From Kitasatospora cheerisanensis KCTC 2395 (GTDB lineage Bacteria; Actinomycetota; Actinomycetes; Streptomycetales; Streptomycetaceae): 64,000 bases of DNA. The notes under the pieces were generated by a model. The model ran no database searches and was not told where the DNA came from. It saw only the letters and a list, made by a program, of their open reading frames with translations. Within the stretch, counting starts at the first letter, position 1, and each line of letters starts with the position of its first letter. Of the stretch, positions 50,942 through 59,843 are shown piece by piece. The position numbers and the translations under genes were made by a program. The DNA is taken from NCBI RefSeq assembly GCF_000696185.1, contig NZ_KK853997.1:6677245-6741244 (forward strand). Direction: 5' to 3'.

Positions 50942-53591
50942 ATGCGCCTGCGCCGCAGCTCGATCCGCGCGAGGATCATCGCGCTGCTCCTGGTGCCCAT
51001 CGCGGCGCTCAGCGGACTGTGGGGCTACTCCACGCTGATCACCACCGGCGACGTGTGGAACCAGCTCGACATCAGCGCCACCTACCAGGCCTTCGGCACC
51101 CCCGCCGACCAGTACGCCGACGACCTGCGCATCGAGCGCGCCGCCGCCGTGCTCCGGCTCGCCGACCCCGGCAACAAGGCCTACGCCGACTCCTACCTGA
51201 AGTCCCAGACCGTCACCGACCGGGACCTCCAACTGCTGCGCTACCAGGCCGGCAGCCGCGACGCCGACAAGCTCAACGGCGACCAGCGCGCCCGGATCCG
51301 CGACATCCTCTCCGTCGCCGAGCAACTCGCCGCCATCCGCAGCCAGATCGGCCAGCAGCGGCAGAGCTGGGACGGCGCGCTCAAGGACTACAGCGACCTG
51401 ATCAGCCCGGTGTTCACCTTCCGCTCCTCCTTCGTCTCGAAGGAGAGCGGCTCGCTGCCCCGGCAGGGCACCATCCTGGTCGAACTCACCCGCGGCGCCG
51501 ACTACCTGGCGCAGGAGACCGCCGCGATGCGCGCCCTGCGGGCCGGCAGCGCCACCGCCGCCGCCGACCCCCGCAAGCAGCAGGTCGTGCTCGACGCCAT
51601 GCACGCCCAGCAGACCCTGTTCCGGATCTACGTCGGCGAACTCGACCCGCAGAACCAGGCCGACTACAACGAACTGCGCACCGGCGAGGCCTGGAGCGCC
51701 CTCACCACCGCCGAACACGGCTTCGACGACGCCCCCGACCGGGCCCGCGAGGTCCGCAGCGGACCCGACACCTGGGGCGAGAACTCCGACCGGGTCCTCG
51801 CCGACATCAACGCCATCAACGACCGGCTGGTCGCCAAGATCGGCGACCAGGCCCACGCCTACGCCGTCAACTCCCTGCTGCGCGGCGCCGTCGCCGGCCT
51901 GATCGGCCTGTTCGCCGTGGTGCTCTCCATCGTCGTCTCCTACCGCATCGGCCGCCGCCTGGTGCGCGAACTCGTCGGCCTGCGCAACGCCGCCGCCGAC
52001 CTGTCCGCCAACCGGCTGCCCTCCGTGATGCTCCGGCTGCGCCGCGGCGAAGCCGTCGACGTGGTCGCCGAAGTCCCCCAACTCGAGTTCGGCGCGGGCG
52101 AGATCGGCCAGGTCGGCCGGGCCTTCAACGAGGTCCAGCGGGTCGCCGTCGAGGCCGCCGTCGAACAGGCCGAACTGCGCCGCGGCGTCTCCGCGGTCTT
52201 CGTCAACCTGGCCCGCCGCTCCCAGGTGCTGCTGCACCGTCAGCTCACCTTGCTGGACACGATGGAGCGCCGCACCGAGGACCCGCGCGAACTCGAGGAC
52301 CTGTTCCGCCTCGACCACCTCACCACCCGCATGCGCCGCCACGCCGAGGGCCTGATCATCCTCTCCGGCGGCTCGCCCGGCCGCGCCTGGCGCAAGCCGG
52401 TCCGGATGGTCGACGTGGTGCGCGCCGCCGTCGGCGAGGTCGAGGACTACGCCCGGGTCATCGTCCGGCCGTTCCCCGGCACCGGCCTGCTCGGCTCCGC
52501 CGTCGCCGACGTCACCCACCTGATCGCCGAACTCGTCGAGAACGCCACGGTGTTCTCCCCGCCGCAGACCCAGGTCACCGTCCAGGGCGAGGTCGTCGCG
52601 CACGGCTTCTGCCTGGAGATCGACGACCGCGGTCTCGGCCTGAACGAGCAGCACCTCGGCGAGGTCAACCAACGCCTCGCCGTGGAGCAGGAGTTCGACC
52701 TCGCCGACACCGACCGGCTCGGCCTGTTCGTGGTCTCCCGGCTGGCCCGCCGGCACGGCATCCGGGTCCACCTGCGGCCCTCCCCGTACGGCGGCACCTC
52801 CGCCGTCGTGCTGATCCCGCGCGAACTGCTCGCCGACGCCGCCGAGATGGCCCCGACGGGCCCGCCCCGGCGCCGAGGAGCCCGCCCACCGGCGCGCCCC
52901 CGGCGCCGTCGAACCCGGCCGCCCGCACGCCGCGCCCGGCAAGGCCCTCGGCGGCCCCGGCCGTCCGCCGCCGACCCGTCCGCGAAGCCCGGCGGCCTGC
53001 CGCGCCGCCGGACTCCCGCCCAGGCGGAGGCCGCTGACGGCTCGCCGGCCAAGGCGCTCGGCACCGGGCGGCACCGCCGGCCCGAGGACGTCGCGCCCGC
53101 CGCCGCGAAGGCGCCGGCACCCGCCGCCCCCGGCGGGCCGTTCCGCCGCTCGCCCCGGTGGCCGGCGGGCCGTCCCGCCGCTGTCGCCGGTGGCCGGCGG
53201 GCTGCTGCCGCGCCGGGTCCGGCAGGCCAGCCTGGCGCCCCAACTCCGCGCCGGGGCAGGCCCGGAGAGCCCCGAGCCGGCCCGCGAGCGCAGCCCCGAG
53301 GAGGCCCGCTCCGCGTTCGCCTCCTTCCAGCGCGGCTTCGCCCGCGGCCGCGGCGACCGCCTCCAGCCCGCCTCGCTGACCGTGGTCCGCTCCGAGCCCG
53401 GCCCGACCGCGAGCGCCGACGGCCCGTCGGCGCCGCTGGTGCCCGCGGCCGGCCGAGCGCCGCGGCTGCGGGTCGCGCTGCCCTCCGCGCCGGTGCCCGC
53501 CGCGCTGCCGGCCGCTCCCGTCCGCTCCGTCCCCCCGGCGCACCAGCCGCCGGACGCACCGCCCGCACCAGGAGAAGGAACCGAATCATGA
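50942..53591 (+). pseudogene. conservon sensor kinase-like protein (CvnA type, nitrate-sensing domain), tail interrupted by frameshifts
   Basis: The first ~640 residues are intact: a membrane helix (RIIALLLVPIAALSGLWGYS), a helical nitrate/sulphate-sensor-like outer domain, a second helix (LLRGAVAGLIGLFAVVLSIV), a HAMP segment, then RRSQVLLHRQLTLLDTMERR and the ATPase N box HLIAELVENATVFSPP with DRLGLFVVSRLARRHGIRVH. After AEMAPTGPP the Pro/Ala/Arg-rich tail jumps frame at least three times between about 52865 and 53190. It recovers the family's conserved end LPRRVRQASLAPQLR and EEARSAFASFQRGFARGRGD, stopping at 53591. Conservons are membrane complexes likened to G-protein-coupled receptors. 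The next three genes complete the set. Confidence 0.85.
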
Positions 53592-54007
53592 CCGCAACCA
53601 CCCCGCCGTCCGGGGAACTCGACTGGCTCCTGAACGACCTGGTCGGCCGCGTCGCGACCCTTCGGCACGCGGTGATCCTGTCCAGCGACGGCCTGGCCAC
53701 CGGCGTCTCCAGCGGCCTCGGCCGGGAGGACGCCGAGCACCTGGCCGCCGTCGCCGCCGGCTTCCACAGCCTCGCCAAGGGCGCCGGCCGGCACTTCCAG
53801 GTCGGCGGCGTCCGGCAGACCATGGTCGAACTGGACGACGCCTTCCTGTTCATCACCGCCGCCGGCGACGGCAGCTGCCTCGCCGTACTCAGCGATGCCG
53901 AATCCGATGTGGGCCAAATCGCCTACGAGATGGCACTGTTGGTGAAGCGCGTCGGCGAGCACCTGGCCGCCGAGCCGAGGACCGAGACCACTCCGCCCGG
54001 GAGATGA
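53588..54007 (+). CDS. roadblock/LC7 domain protein of the conservon (CvnB type)
   Basis: The 139-residue protein is a single roadblock/LC7 fold: LDWLLNDLVGRVATLRHAVI, LSSDGLATGVSSGLGRED, HFQVGGVRQTMVELDDAFLF and GSCLAVLSDAESDVGQIAYE. In conservons it binds the GTPase and acts like an MglB-type activator. The ATG overlaps the kinase stop by four bases, with AGGAGAAGG upstream. Confidence 0.93.
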   Translation: MTATTPPSGELDWLLNDLVGRVATLRHAVILSSDGLATGVSSGLGREDAEHLAAVAAGFHSLAKGAGRHFQVGGVRQTMVELDDAFLFITAAGDGSCLAVLSDAESDVGQIAYEMALLVKRVGEHLAAEPRTETTPPGR

Positions 54008-54014
54008 CCGATCT

Positions 54015-54524
54015 ATGAGCGAGCCCGAGCCGACCGAGCCGACCGAGGCCACCGCCCCGGCCGGCCACAGCGGTGAGATCGCGGACGAGACCCCGGCCGA
54101 CGAAGAGTCGGTCGACCTGTTCGCGCCCCGCACGCCGGTGGACGACCGCTGGTTCGACGACGAGGCCGGACCGATGGTCCGGCTGTTCGCCATGACCGGA
54201 GGACGCGCCCGGCCGGTCGACGACGGCCTGTTCGACCTGATCTCGCTGGTCACCGCCGCCGGGCAGGCCACCGCCCCCGGCGGCGTCCCCGCCGACCTGC
54301 CGCTCGGCCCCGAGCACCACGCGATCCTCCGGCTCTGTTGCGAAGAACCGCTCAGCGTCGCCGAGTTGGGCTCCTACACCGACCTCCCGGTCAGCGTGGT
54401 CAGGGTGCTGCTCGGCGACCTCCACGACGCCGACCTGATCGACGTCACCCGACCCTTCCAGCTCGCCCAGCAACCGGACGAGCGCCTGCTGCGAGACGTG
54501 ATCAATGGCCTCCGTGCACTCTGA
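54015..54524 (+). CDS. DUF742 protein of the conservon (CvnC type)
   Basis: This 169-residue protein has an acidic N-terminal half, then DDRWFDDEAGPMVRLFAMTG and the DUF742 core with a winged-helix-like region (EHHAILRLCCEEPLSVAELG, YTDLPVSVVRVLLGDLHDAD). It is the third conserved component of the kinase/roadblock/DUF742/GTPase operon, seven bases after the roadblock gene. Its 3' end overlaps the GTPase start by 20 bases. Confidence 0.92.
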   Translation: MSEPEPTEPTEATAPAGHSGEIADETPADEESVDLFAPRTPVDDRWFDDEAGPMVRLFAMTGGRARPVDDGLFDLISLVTAAGQATAPGGVPADLPLGPEHHAILRLCCEEPLSVAELGSYTDLPVSVVRVLLGDLHDADLIDVTRPFQLAQQPDERLLRDVINGLRAL

Positions 54525-55148
54525 CGCCCCGTCCGGCGTCCGCTCCGGCACCCCCTCGGGCGCCCCGAAGAACTCCGCTGCCCGCAAGGCCCCCTGGGGC
54601 GCCAGCGCGGTCAAGATCCTGGTCGCCGGCGGCTTCGGCGCGGGCAAGACCACCCTGGTCGGCGCGGTCAGCGAGATCCGCCCGCTACGCACCGAGGAGA
54701 CCCTCAGCGAGCGCGGCCGCCCGGTCGACGACACCGCGGGCGTCGAGACCAAGCGCACCACCACCGTGGCCATGGACTTCGGCCGGATCGACCTCCGGCC
54801 GGGCCTCGCGCTCTACCTGTTCGGCACCCCCGGCCAGGACCGGTTCTGGTTCGTCTGGGACGAGCTCGCCGCGGCACGCTCGGCGCCGTGGTGCTCGCCG
54901 ACACCCGCCGCCTCGCCGACTCCTTCCCCTCCGTCGACTACTTCGAGCAGCGCGACATCCCGTTCGTGGTCGCCGTCAACTGCTTCGAGGGCACCGAGGT
55001 GTACGCGCCCGACGACGTCCGCGCGGCGCTCGACCTGCCCGAGACGGTCCCGGTGCTGCTGTGCGACGCGCGCCGCCGCGAGGACGGCAAGGAGCTGCTC
55101 GTCCGGCTGGTTGAGCACGCCGCAGAGCGGGCCGGAATCCGACTGTAG
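54505..55148 (+). pseudogene. conservon small GTPase (CvnD type), interrupted by one frameshift
   Basis: The first frame holds the P loop LVAGGFGAGKTTLVGAVSEI, the switch segment ETKRTTTVAMDFGRI and the G3-like LFGTPGQDRFWFVWDELAA. The second frame resumes LADTRRLADSFPSVDYFEQR, DIPFVVAVNCFEG and ends ERAGIRL at 55148. One G missing near 54872 (GCGGCACG for GCGGGCACG) restores a 214-residue MglA-like GTPase of usual length. It overlaps the DUF742 gene. No cytochrome P450 genes follow, although some conservons have them. Confidence 0.88.
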
Positions 55149-55326
55149 TACTTCTTTTGTTTGTGCAGGTCAGAGCGGTGCCATCCGAATGGTGGACGGT
55201 TTCTGTCCCGTTCTGCGGACAAGGCGGTGCAGTGGGTTGCCTTCCGGGTGTTCCGCGTGGAAGTCTCGTACCAGTGCCCGCCGTCCGCCGCGGGTTCCTG
55301 ACACGCCCCGGGGGAGGAGCAGCGCC

Positions 55327-55428
55327 ATGACCGCGACGGTCCGCATCGCCGCCCTCCCCGCGCTCCCCGTTCTGACCGTGCGCCGGTACATCGACCACGG
55401 GCTGATCTACAGCGCCTGCTGTCGCTGA
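55327..55428 (+). CDS. 33-residue ORF, possible regulatory leader peptide
   Basis: The ORF reads MTATVRIAALPALPVLTVRR, then YIDHGLIYSACCR. It has an exceptionally good ribosome site (GGGGGAGGAG, 7 bases upstream) and is closely followed by a hairpin with a T-run. The Cys-Cys end and the RRYID...SA-C pattern recall actinobacterial cysteine-responsive leader peptides upstream of sulphur genes. No sulphur gene follows, so the resemblance may be coincidence. Its TGA is the left arm of a TGACGAACCGTCA palindrome. Expression is unproven. Confidence 0.45.
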   Translation: MTATVRIAALPALPVLTVRRYIDHGLIYSACCR

Positions 55429-55443
55429 CGAACCGTCACTCTC

Positions 55444-55471
55444 CCCGCTCCGCCGGGGCGGTGGCGGTTTT
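55444..55471 (+). terminator. GC hairpin with T-run after the 33-residue ORF
   Basis: CCGCTCCGCC and GGCGGTGGCGG form a stem with small mismatches, directly followed by TTTT (55468-55471). It is one of the few hairpins here with a T-tract and could act as a conditional terminator. Confidence 0.55.
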
Positions 55472-55549
55472 CGTGTGTCCGTCCCGTTCCGACGGATCGA
55501 CCCGGCCGCCGGCCCCGTCGATCCCGTCATGCACCGGAGAGCAGCAGTC

Positions 55550-55654
55550 GTGCCCCCTCGCACCCTCCTCGAACCGTTCTGGCCCTCGCGCCAGGCACAC
55601 CACTTCGACCAGACCTGTCGGCGCGCACCCCGCGCCTCCCGCCCGTCGCACTGA
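55550..55654 (+). CDS. 34-residue ORF of unknown function
   Basis: From the GTG at 55550 the ORF reads MPPRTLLEPFWPSRQAHHFD, then QTCRRAPRASRPSH, ending at a TGA that is the left arm of CTGACCGACCGTCAG. CGGAGAG lies about eight bases upstream. Aromatic residues early on make it less like random basic reading-through. It lies between the T-run hairpin and the winged-helix gene. No family is recognised. Confidence 0.3.
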   Translation: MPPRTLLEPFWPSRQAHHFDQTCRRAPRASRPSH

Positions 55655-55730
55655 CCGACCGTCAGCCCGGCCCGCCGGAAGCGCAGACGACGACCACCCA
55701 CCGCCCGTCACGCGCGAAAGAGCCTTCGAA

Positions 55731-56375
55731 ATGTCCTACGCTGCCACCGCGACCCCGCACCTGCGAGCCGTCCGCGCCCTCCCCAACCACCCCCTCGACG
55801 CCGAGCCCCGCCGGGTCGCCCCGCCGACCCGCCCCGCGCCCGCCCTCGCCCCGGAAGGCCTGCTGGCCGGCCTCCAGGACGGCGCCGCGGTGGTCGCCGC
55901 GCTGCCCCAGTCGGTGCTGCCGCAGGCCCTGCTGACGCAGCTCGGCGCCACCGCGAACGCCCCGCTGGTCGGGTACCTGGTGCTGGTGCCCGCGGAGAAG
56001 GCCGCGCCCGCGGTCGTCCCCGCGCCGGTGCCCGCGCCCGCCGCCGGTCCGGGAACCGCCTCGGTCCGGCCGTTCGTCCGCCCCGCCGAGAGCGGCATCT
56101 CCGTCGACCTCGACCGCCGCAACGCGTACGTCGACGGCTCGCTGCTCGACCTCACCTACCTCGAGTTCGAACTCCTCGCCCACCTCACCGAGCACCCGCA
56201 CCGGGTGCACACCCGCGACCAACTGGTGCACACCGTCTGGGGATACGGCCACGTCGGCGACGGCCGCACCGTGGACGTCCACGTCGCCCGGCTCCGCCGC
56301 AAGCTCGGCGCGGCCTACCGCGACACGATCGTCACGGTCCGCCGGGTCGGCTACAAGTACGCGCCCGTCGCCTGA
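55731..56375 (+). CDS. winged-helix (OmpR/PhoB-type DNA-binding domain) regulator without receiver
   Basis: The 214-residue protein ends with a complete OmpR-type winged helix: YLEFELLAHLTEHPHRVHTR, DQLVHTVWGYGHVGDGRTVD and VHVARLRRKLGAAYRDTIVT with VGYKYAPVA. The first 120 residues have no receiver aspartate pocket; they are Ala/Pro-rich with a helical piece (AAVVAALPQSVLPQALLTQL). It therefore cannot be a classical response regulator and may sense by its N-terminal part. Its upstream 300 bases hold two small ORFs and a hairpin, so its expression may be attenuated. Confidence 0.85.
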   Translation: MSYAATATPHLRAVRALPNHPLDAEPRRVAPPTRPAPALAPEGLLAGLQDGAAVVAALPQSVLPQALLTQLGATANAPLVGYLVLVPAEKAAPAVVPAPVPAPAAGPGTASVRPFVRPAESGISVDLDRRNAYVDGSLLDLTYLEFELLAHLTEHPHRVHTRDQLVHTVWGYGHVGDGRTVDVHVARLRRKLGAAYRDTIVTVRRVGYKYAPVA

Positions 56376-56390
56376 GACCGCGTGCGGCTC

Positions 56391-56412
56391 GCCCCCGTCC
56401 GACGACGGGGGC
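56391..56412. terminator. short hairpin terminator between convergent genes
   Basis: GCCCCCGTC (56391-56399) and GACGGGGGC (56404-56412) form a perfect 9-bp stem with a 4-base loop between the winged-helix gene and the opposite-strand gene ending at 56433. Confidence 0.8.
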
Positions 56413-56432
56413 GGGCCTGCGGGCGGGGCGGG

Positions 56433-56846
56433 TCAGTCGGCGTAGTAGTCGTCGTAACGGGCGGCGTGTTCGTCGGCCTCGAAACCGGCGAGGTGGCCGG
56501 CCGCGTCGAGCTTGCGCAGGTGCGCCAGGGCTGCGGCGGCGGACGGCTCCGGGACGGCGGCGAGATGTGCCGTCGTCGCGTCGAGCCCGCGCCCGAGCAG
56601 GAGTTCGGCCTCGATGGAGCACCCGGCGTCGAAGCTCGCGCCCCGCGCCGCCCAGACCAGCAGGGCGTCCTCGACCGTCCCGCTGTTGAACAGCTGGACG
56701 CAGCAGAGCTTCATCAGCTCGGTGTCGCCGGTGCCCTGCGCGGCGCGTTCGAGGGCCGTGTGCTCCGCCAGGAGCGCGCGGACCAGGTCGAGATCCGCGC
56801 CGAGCGGGCGGAGCCCGAAGCGGTGCAGGCTCTCCTCACTGTCCAT
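56433..56846 (-). CDS. conserved hypothetical protein, 137 aa
   Basis: The soluble helical protein begins MDSEESLHRFGLRPLGADLD and has TELMKLCCVQLFNSGTVEDA and VWAARGASFDAGCSIEAEL segments with three cysteines, ending ADEHAARYDDYYAD. It looks like an uncharacterised Streptomyces family with a tetrahelical repeat pattern. An immunity-protein-like role is possible but nothing here supports it. The coding bias is good and the start is an ATG with a modest ribosome site. Confidence 0.75.
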   Translation of the reverse strand: MDSEESLHRFGLRPLGADLDLVRALLAEHTALERAAQGTGDTELMKLCCVQLFNSGTVEDALLVWAARGASFDAGCSIEAELLLGRGLDATTAHLAAVPEPSAAAALAHLRKLDAAGHLAGFEADEHAARYDDYYAD

Positions 56847-56899
56847 CAGCGGTCCTCCCCCTCGGTCACCCGCACCCTACCGGGCAGGACGCCGGCGGA

Positions 56900-57113
56900 T
56901 CAGCAGGGTCGGACCGACCAGGCCGCGTTCCAGTCGATCCCGGTGTTCTCCGGGAGCGGGACGGGTTGCCCCCGCGAAGTCGTTCAGGCCGTAGCGCGCG
57001 CAGGTGACGGGGGCGCCGTCGGGGACGTCGACGTACGGCGCGGCGGGCGAGGTCGCCGGCGGGACCGCGGCGACGGTCCCGGCCGGGGATCGTCCAGTAG
57101 GGTCCGGAGCCAC
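56900..57113 (-). pseudogene. small hypothetical protein, probably frameshifted
   Basis: From the GTG at 57113 the frame reads PPATSPAAPYVDVPDGAPVT, then CARYGLNDFAG. It then runs on to 56877 in an implausible basic tail. A shift by one base near 56945 instead gives PVPLPENTGIDWNAAWSVRP with a final Cys at a TGA at 56900-56902, a balanced ending that looks real. Two cysteines would then be present. It starts 12 bases after the membrane gene on the same strand. The family is unknown. Confidence 0.45.
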
Positions 57114-57125
57114 CGCGGACAGAGG

Positions 57126-57422
57126 TCAGCGGTGGAGCAGTTTCAGCAGACCGACCACGAGGACCGTCCCGGACAGCGCGGCCCAGGCGCCCTGCGCGGC
57201 GGCGGCGATCGGCAGGTGGAGACGGAGCAGGCCTAACGCGGTGGCGCCGAAGTACAGCGTGCCGGCGGTCAGTTCGGCGGCGACCCGGGACGGCGGGTGC
57301 GGTCTGCGGTTCGCGCCGCGGTAGTTGGCCCAGGCGCCCCGGAACAGCCAGCCCAGGACGGCCGCCGCTTCCAGGGCCACCAGGAGCAGGGCGAGCGCGG
57401 AGTCGAGCAGCCGGTGCGTCAT
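57126..57422 (-). CDS. small membrane protein, 98 aa
   Basis: Three hydrophobic stretches are visible: LLDSALALLLVALEAAAVLG, AGTLYFGATALGLLRLHLPI and ALSGTVLVVGLLKLLHR, separated by a short Arg-rich loop. The ATG at 57422 has GGGAG upstream and begins directly at the first helix; an in-frame ATG at 57473 would add a basic N-tail. No family is recognised. It is probably co-transcribed with the small gene that follows 12 bases later. Confidence 0.65.
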   Translation of the reverse strand: MTHRLLDSALALLLVALEAAAVLGWLFRGAWANYRGANRRPHPPSRVAAELTAGTLYFGATALGLLRLHLPIAAAAQGAWAALSGTVLVVGLLKLLHR

Positions 57423-57549
57423 CCGGCCATGCTCCCGAAGGGGCCGCCGGGCGTCATGAGTAGGCGTACTCACCGCCCGTGTTCTTCCCGATGGATCAAG
57501 TATTCCAGCGGGCGGAGGCGCCTGTCACCGTCCGGAAGGAGGAGATCCG

Positions 57550-58122
57550 GTGCGGATCCGCGCGCCTAGAGTGGCCGGTGACCAGGGAGAACCTCGATCC
57601 GACGGGACGTCAGGAATGGCACTCGACCTTGCCGCGGTGGCCGCGGAGCTCACCGCGATGATGGCGGCCGACCACCGGGCCGCACCCGGGGCGAACAGCG
57701 CGGACCCGGCAGAGCAGTTGGCGTGGCGACGCCTGACCGCGGAGCACGCGGACCGGCTCGCCGGGATCATGGACGCGCACGGCTGGCCGACCGCCGACCT
57801 GTTCGGCGCGGACGCCGCCCGGGCGGCCTGGCTGATCGCTCAGCACGCCGACCGCCAACTCGACGTCCAGCGACGGGCGTTGCGGCTGATGGAGCAGGCG
57901 GTGTCGGAGGGTCGGGCCGGCGCGCGGGAGCTGGCGTTCCTGCGGGACCGGACGCTGGTGAACGAAGGACGGAAGCAGATCTACGGCACCCAGATCGCCG
58001 GCGTGCGCGACGGCTCGCCCGTCCCGTGGCCGTGCGAGGACCCGGCGCGGACGGACGAGCGGCGGGCCGAGGTCGGGATCCCGCCGTTCGCCGAGTACGT
58101 GGCCCAGTTCCCGGCCTCCTGA
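57550..58122 (+). CDS. DUF6624-like protein
   Basis: The conserved part reads HADRLAGIMDAHGWPTADLF, GADAARAAWLIAQHADRQLD, VQRRALRLMEQAVSEGRAGA, LAFLRDRTLVNEGRKQIYGT and PFAEYVAQFPAS. This pattern of paired His residues and GTQ/P-rich end is typical of the DUF6624 family, of unknown function. The GTG at 57550 has AAGGAGGAG five bases upstream; an ATG at 57616 would give a shorter protein starting at the conserved part. The stop lies 119 bases before the esterase. Confidence 0.75.
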   Translation: MRIRAPRVAGDQGEPRSDGTSGMALDLAAVAAELTAMMAADHRAAPGANSADPAEQLAWRRLTAEHADRLAGIMDAHGWPTADLFGADAARAAWLIAQHADRQLDVQRRALRLMEQAVSEGRAGARELAFLRDRTLVNEGRKQIYGTQIAGVRDGSPVPWPCEDPARTDERRAEVGIPPFAEYVAQFPAS

Positions 58123-58241
58123 GCGCGCCCGGCGCCGGGTTGCAGGCTGCCCGGGGGTGTGGCCGCCGGCCGCCCCGCGCACTACGCTCCCGTTCCCGAC
58201 CCGGAGTTCGGTGCGGGCGGCGGACGGCGAAGGGAGCTCCG

Positions 58242-59140
58242 GTGACGGTGAGTTGGCAGCTGCGTGTGGTGGCCGCCTACCTGCGCGGCCGGCAGAAGCC
58301 GCGGACGGCGACCGCCGAGCTGGTGCGTCGGCGGATCGCCGAGCCCAAGGGGGAGGCCGGTCCGCCCGGGTGGCTGGGGCGGCTGTGCCGGGTGGAGAAG
58401 CGCAGCGTGAACGGGGCGGACTGCTGGACCGTCGGACCGCGCGACGGGCGGGAGCCCGTGGGGGCGGTGGTGTACTGGCACGGCGGCAGCTACTACAAGG
58501 AGATGGTCCGCTGGCACTGGGCCTTCGTCGGGCAGCTCGCCGCGAGCGGCTTCCAGGTGCACGTGCCGCGCTACGGGCTGGCGCCCCGTCACACCTTCCG
58601 GGAGGCGGTCGCGTTGGGGCGGGCGGTGCACCGGGAGGTCGCCGCGCGGGCGAAGGGGCTGCCGGTGACGGCCATCGGCGACTCCGCCGGAGGCGGGCTG
58701 GCCCTCGCGGTGGCCATGAGCCTGCGCGACTCCGGTCTGCCCGGCCCGCGCGGCTGGTGCTGCTGGCGCCCTGGCTGGACCTCGCGCTGACCAACCCGGA
58801 CATCGCGGCCGTCGAGCGGCTCGACCCCTCGCTCAACCGGGCCGGGCTGGTCGAGGCCGGCCGGGTCTGGGCCGGCGGCGCCGACCCCGCGGACCCCCGA
58901 CTCAGCCCGCTGCACGGGGAGTTGGGAGGACTGCCGCCCATCGAGGTCCACGTGGGCACGCACGACATCCTGTACCCGGACACGCTGCTGCTGCGCGACC
59001 GGGCCGGCGCCGCCGGAACCGAGGTCACGCTCCACGTCACCCCGGGGGCCTTCCACGTGCACGTCCTCGCACCCGTGCCCGAGGGGCGCGAAGCCCGGGA
59101 CCGGATCGTGGCGGGCCTGCCGACCGCCGGCCGCGGGTGA
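58242..59140 (+). pseudogene. alpha/beta hydrolase-3 (HSL family) esterase, interrupted by one frameshift
   Basis: The first frame carries the oxyanion HGG in YWHGGSYYKEMVRWHWAF, then FQVHVPRYGLAPRHTFREAV and the nucleophile ITAIGDSAGGGLALAVAMSL-like segment (IGDSAGGG). The second frame holds APWLDLALTNPDIAAVERLD, PLHGELGGLPPIEVHVGTHD (catalytic Asp) and VTPGAFHVHVLAPVPEG (catalytic His). One base missing near 58755 joins them into about 299 residues, the usual length for hormone-sensitive-lipase-type esterases. The GTG at 58242 has AAGGGAG upstream. The catalytic triad is intact once corrected. Confidence 0.78.
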
Positions 59141-59173
59141 GTTCGGCGCCCGCTTCGACGCCTGCTCCGGAGC

Positions 59174-59776
59174 CTAGGCGGAGGCGGGCCGGGCGACCGA
59201 GACCAGGTAGCCCGCGTGCTCGTCGAGCGCGGCGGCGGCGAGCTCGTCGTCGCGGTCGATGAGCCAGGTCAGGGTGAGGCCGTCCAGGACGCCCAGCCCG
59301 TAGCGGGCCAGCACCGGCAGCGGCACCGTCCACTCGACCCGGGCGAGGCGCGCCATCTCCTCCAGGGAGGTGCGGGTCACCCTTAGGTAGTGTGCGTACT
59401 GACGGCGCGCCAGGTCCGCCAGGCCGGGCTGGCGCAGGGCGTACTGGGTGAGTTCGTACGTCAGCAGGTGCTCGTCCGGGCTCAGCCGGATGCGTTCCCA
59501 GTAGGTGTGCAGGCCGGCCCGGACGACCTCGGCGACCGGCGCTCCCTCGACGCCCGCGGCGACGGCGGGGGCGAGGGCGCGCAGCATGATCCGCTCGATG
59601 ACGGACTGCAGCAGCTCCTCCTTGGAGCGGAAGCAGTAGTGGAACGCCCCGAGCGGCAGCCCCGCCTCCGCGACGACCGCGCGGGTGGTGGCCCCGGCGA
59701 CGCCGTCGCGGATCATGACCCGGATCGCCGCCTCGATCAGTTCCTCGCGGCGCTCGTCGGCCGAACGGCGGGTCAT
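59174..59776 (-). CDS. TetR-family transcriptional regulator
   Basis: The 200-residue protein has the TetR helix-turn-helix at its front: RREELIEAAIRVMIRDGVAG, ATTRAVVAEAGLPLGAFHYC, FRSKEELLQSVIERI. The remaining 130 residues are the helical ligand domain. It starts 67 bases after the aldolase gene on the same strand, so the two may be one transcript. It could bind the perfect 12-bp inverted repeat at 61102-61136, in the shared promoter of the aldolase and the lactone oxidase. It might also respond to the neighbouring esterase's substrate. Confidence 0.9.
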   Translation of the reverse strand: MTRRSADERREELIEAAIRVMIRDGVAGATTRAVVAEAGLPLGAFHYCFRSKEELLQSVIERIMLRALAPAVAAGVEGAPVAEVVRAGLHTYWERIRLSPDEHLLTYELTQYALRQPGLADLARRQYAHYLRVTRTSLEEMARLARVEWTVPLPVLARYGLGVLDGLTLTWLIDRDDELAAAALDEHAGYLVSVARPASA

Positions 59777-59843
59777 GCGGGCTCCAGGGGATAGGCGGTG
59801 ACGGGTGGGAAGGCTCCGGGCACGCTACCTCAGCGCGGTGCGG

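Noticed and set aside
50816..54271. A 1,151-codon open frame on the minus strand opposite the conservon
   Set aside because: It is an antisense shadow of high-GC genes: Gly/Asp/Val/Glu-rich, no domain, and opposite to four recognisable proteins.
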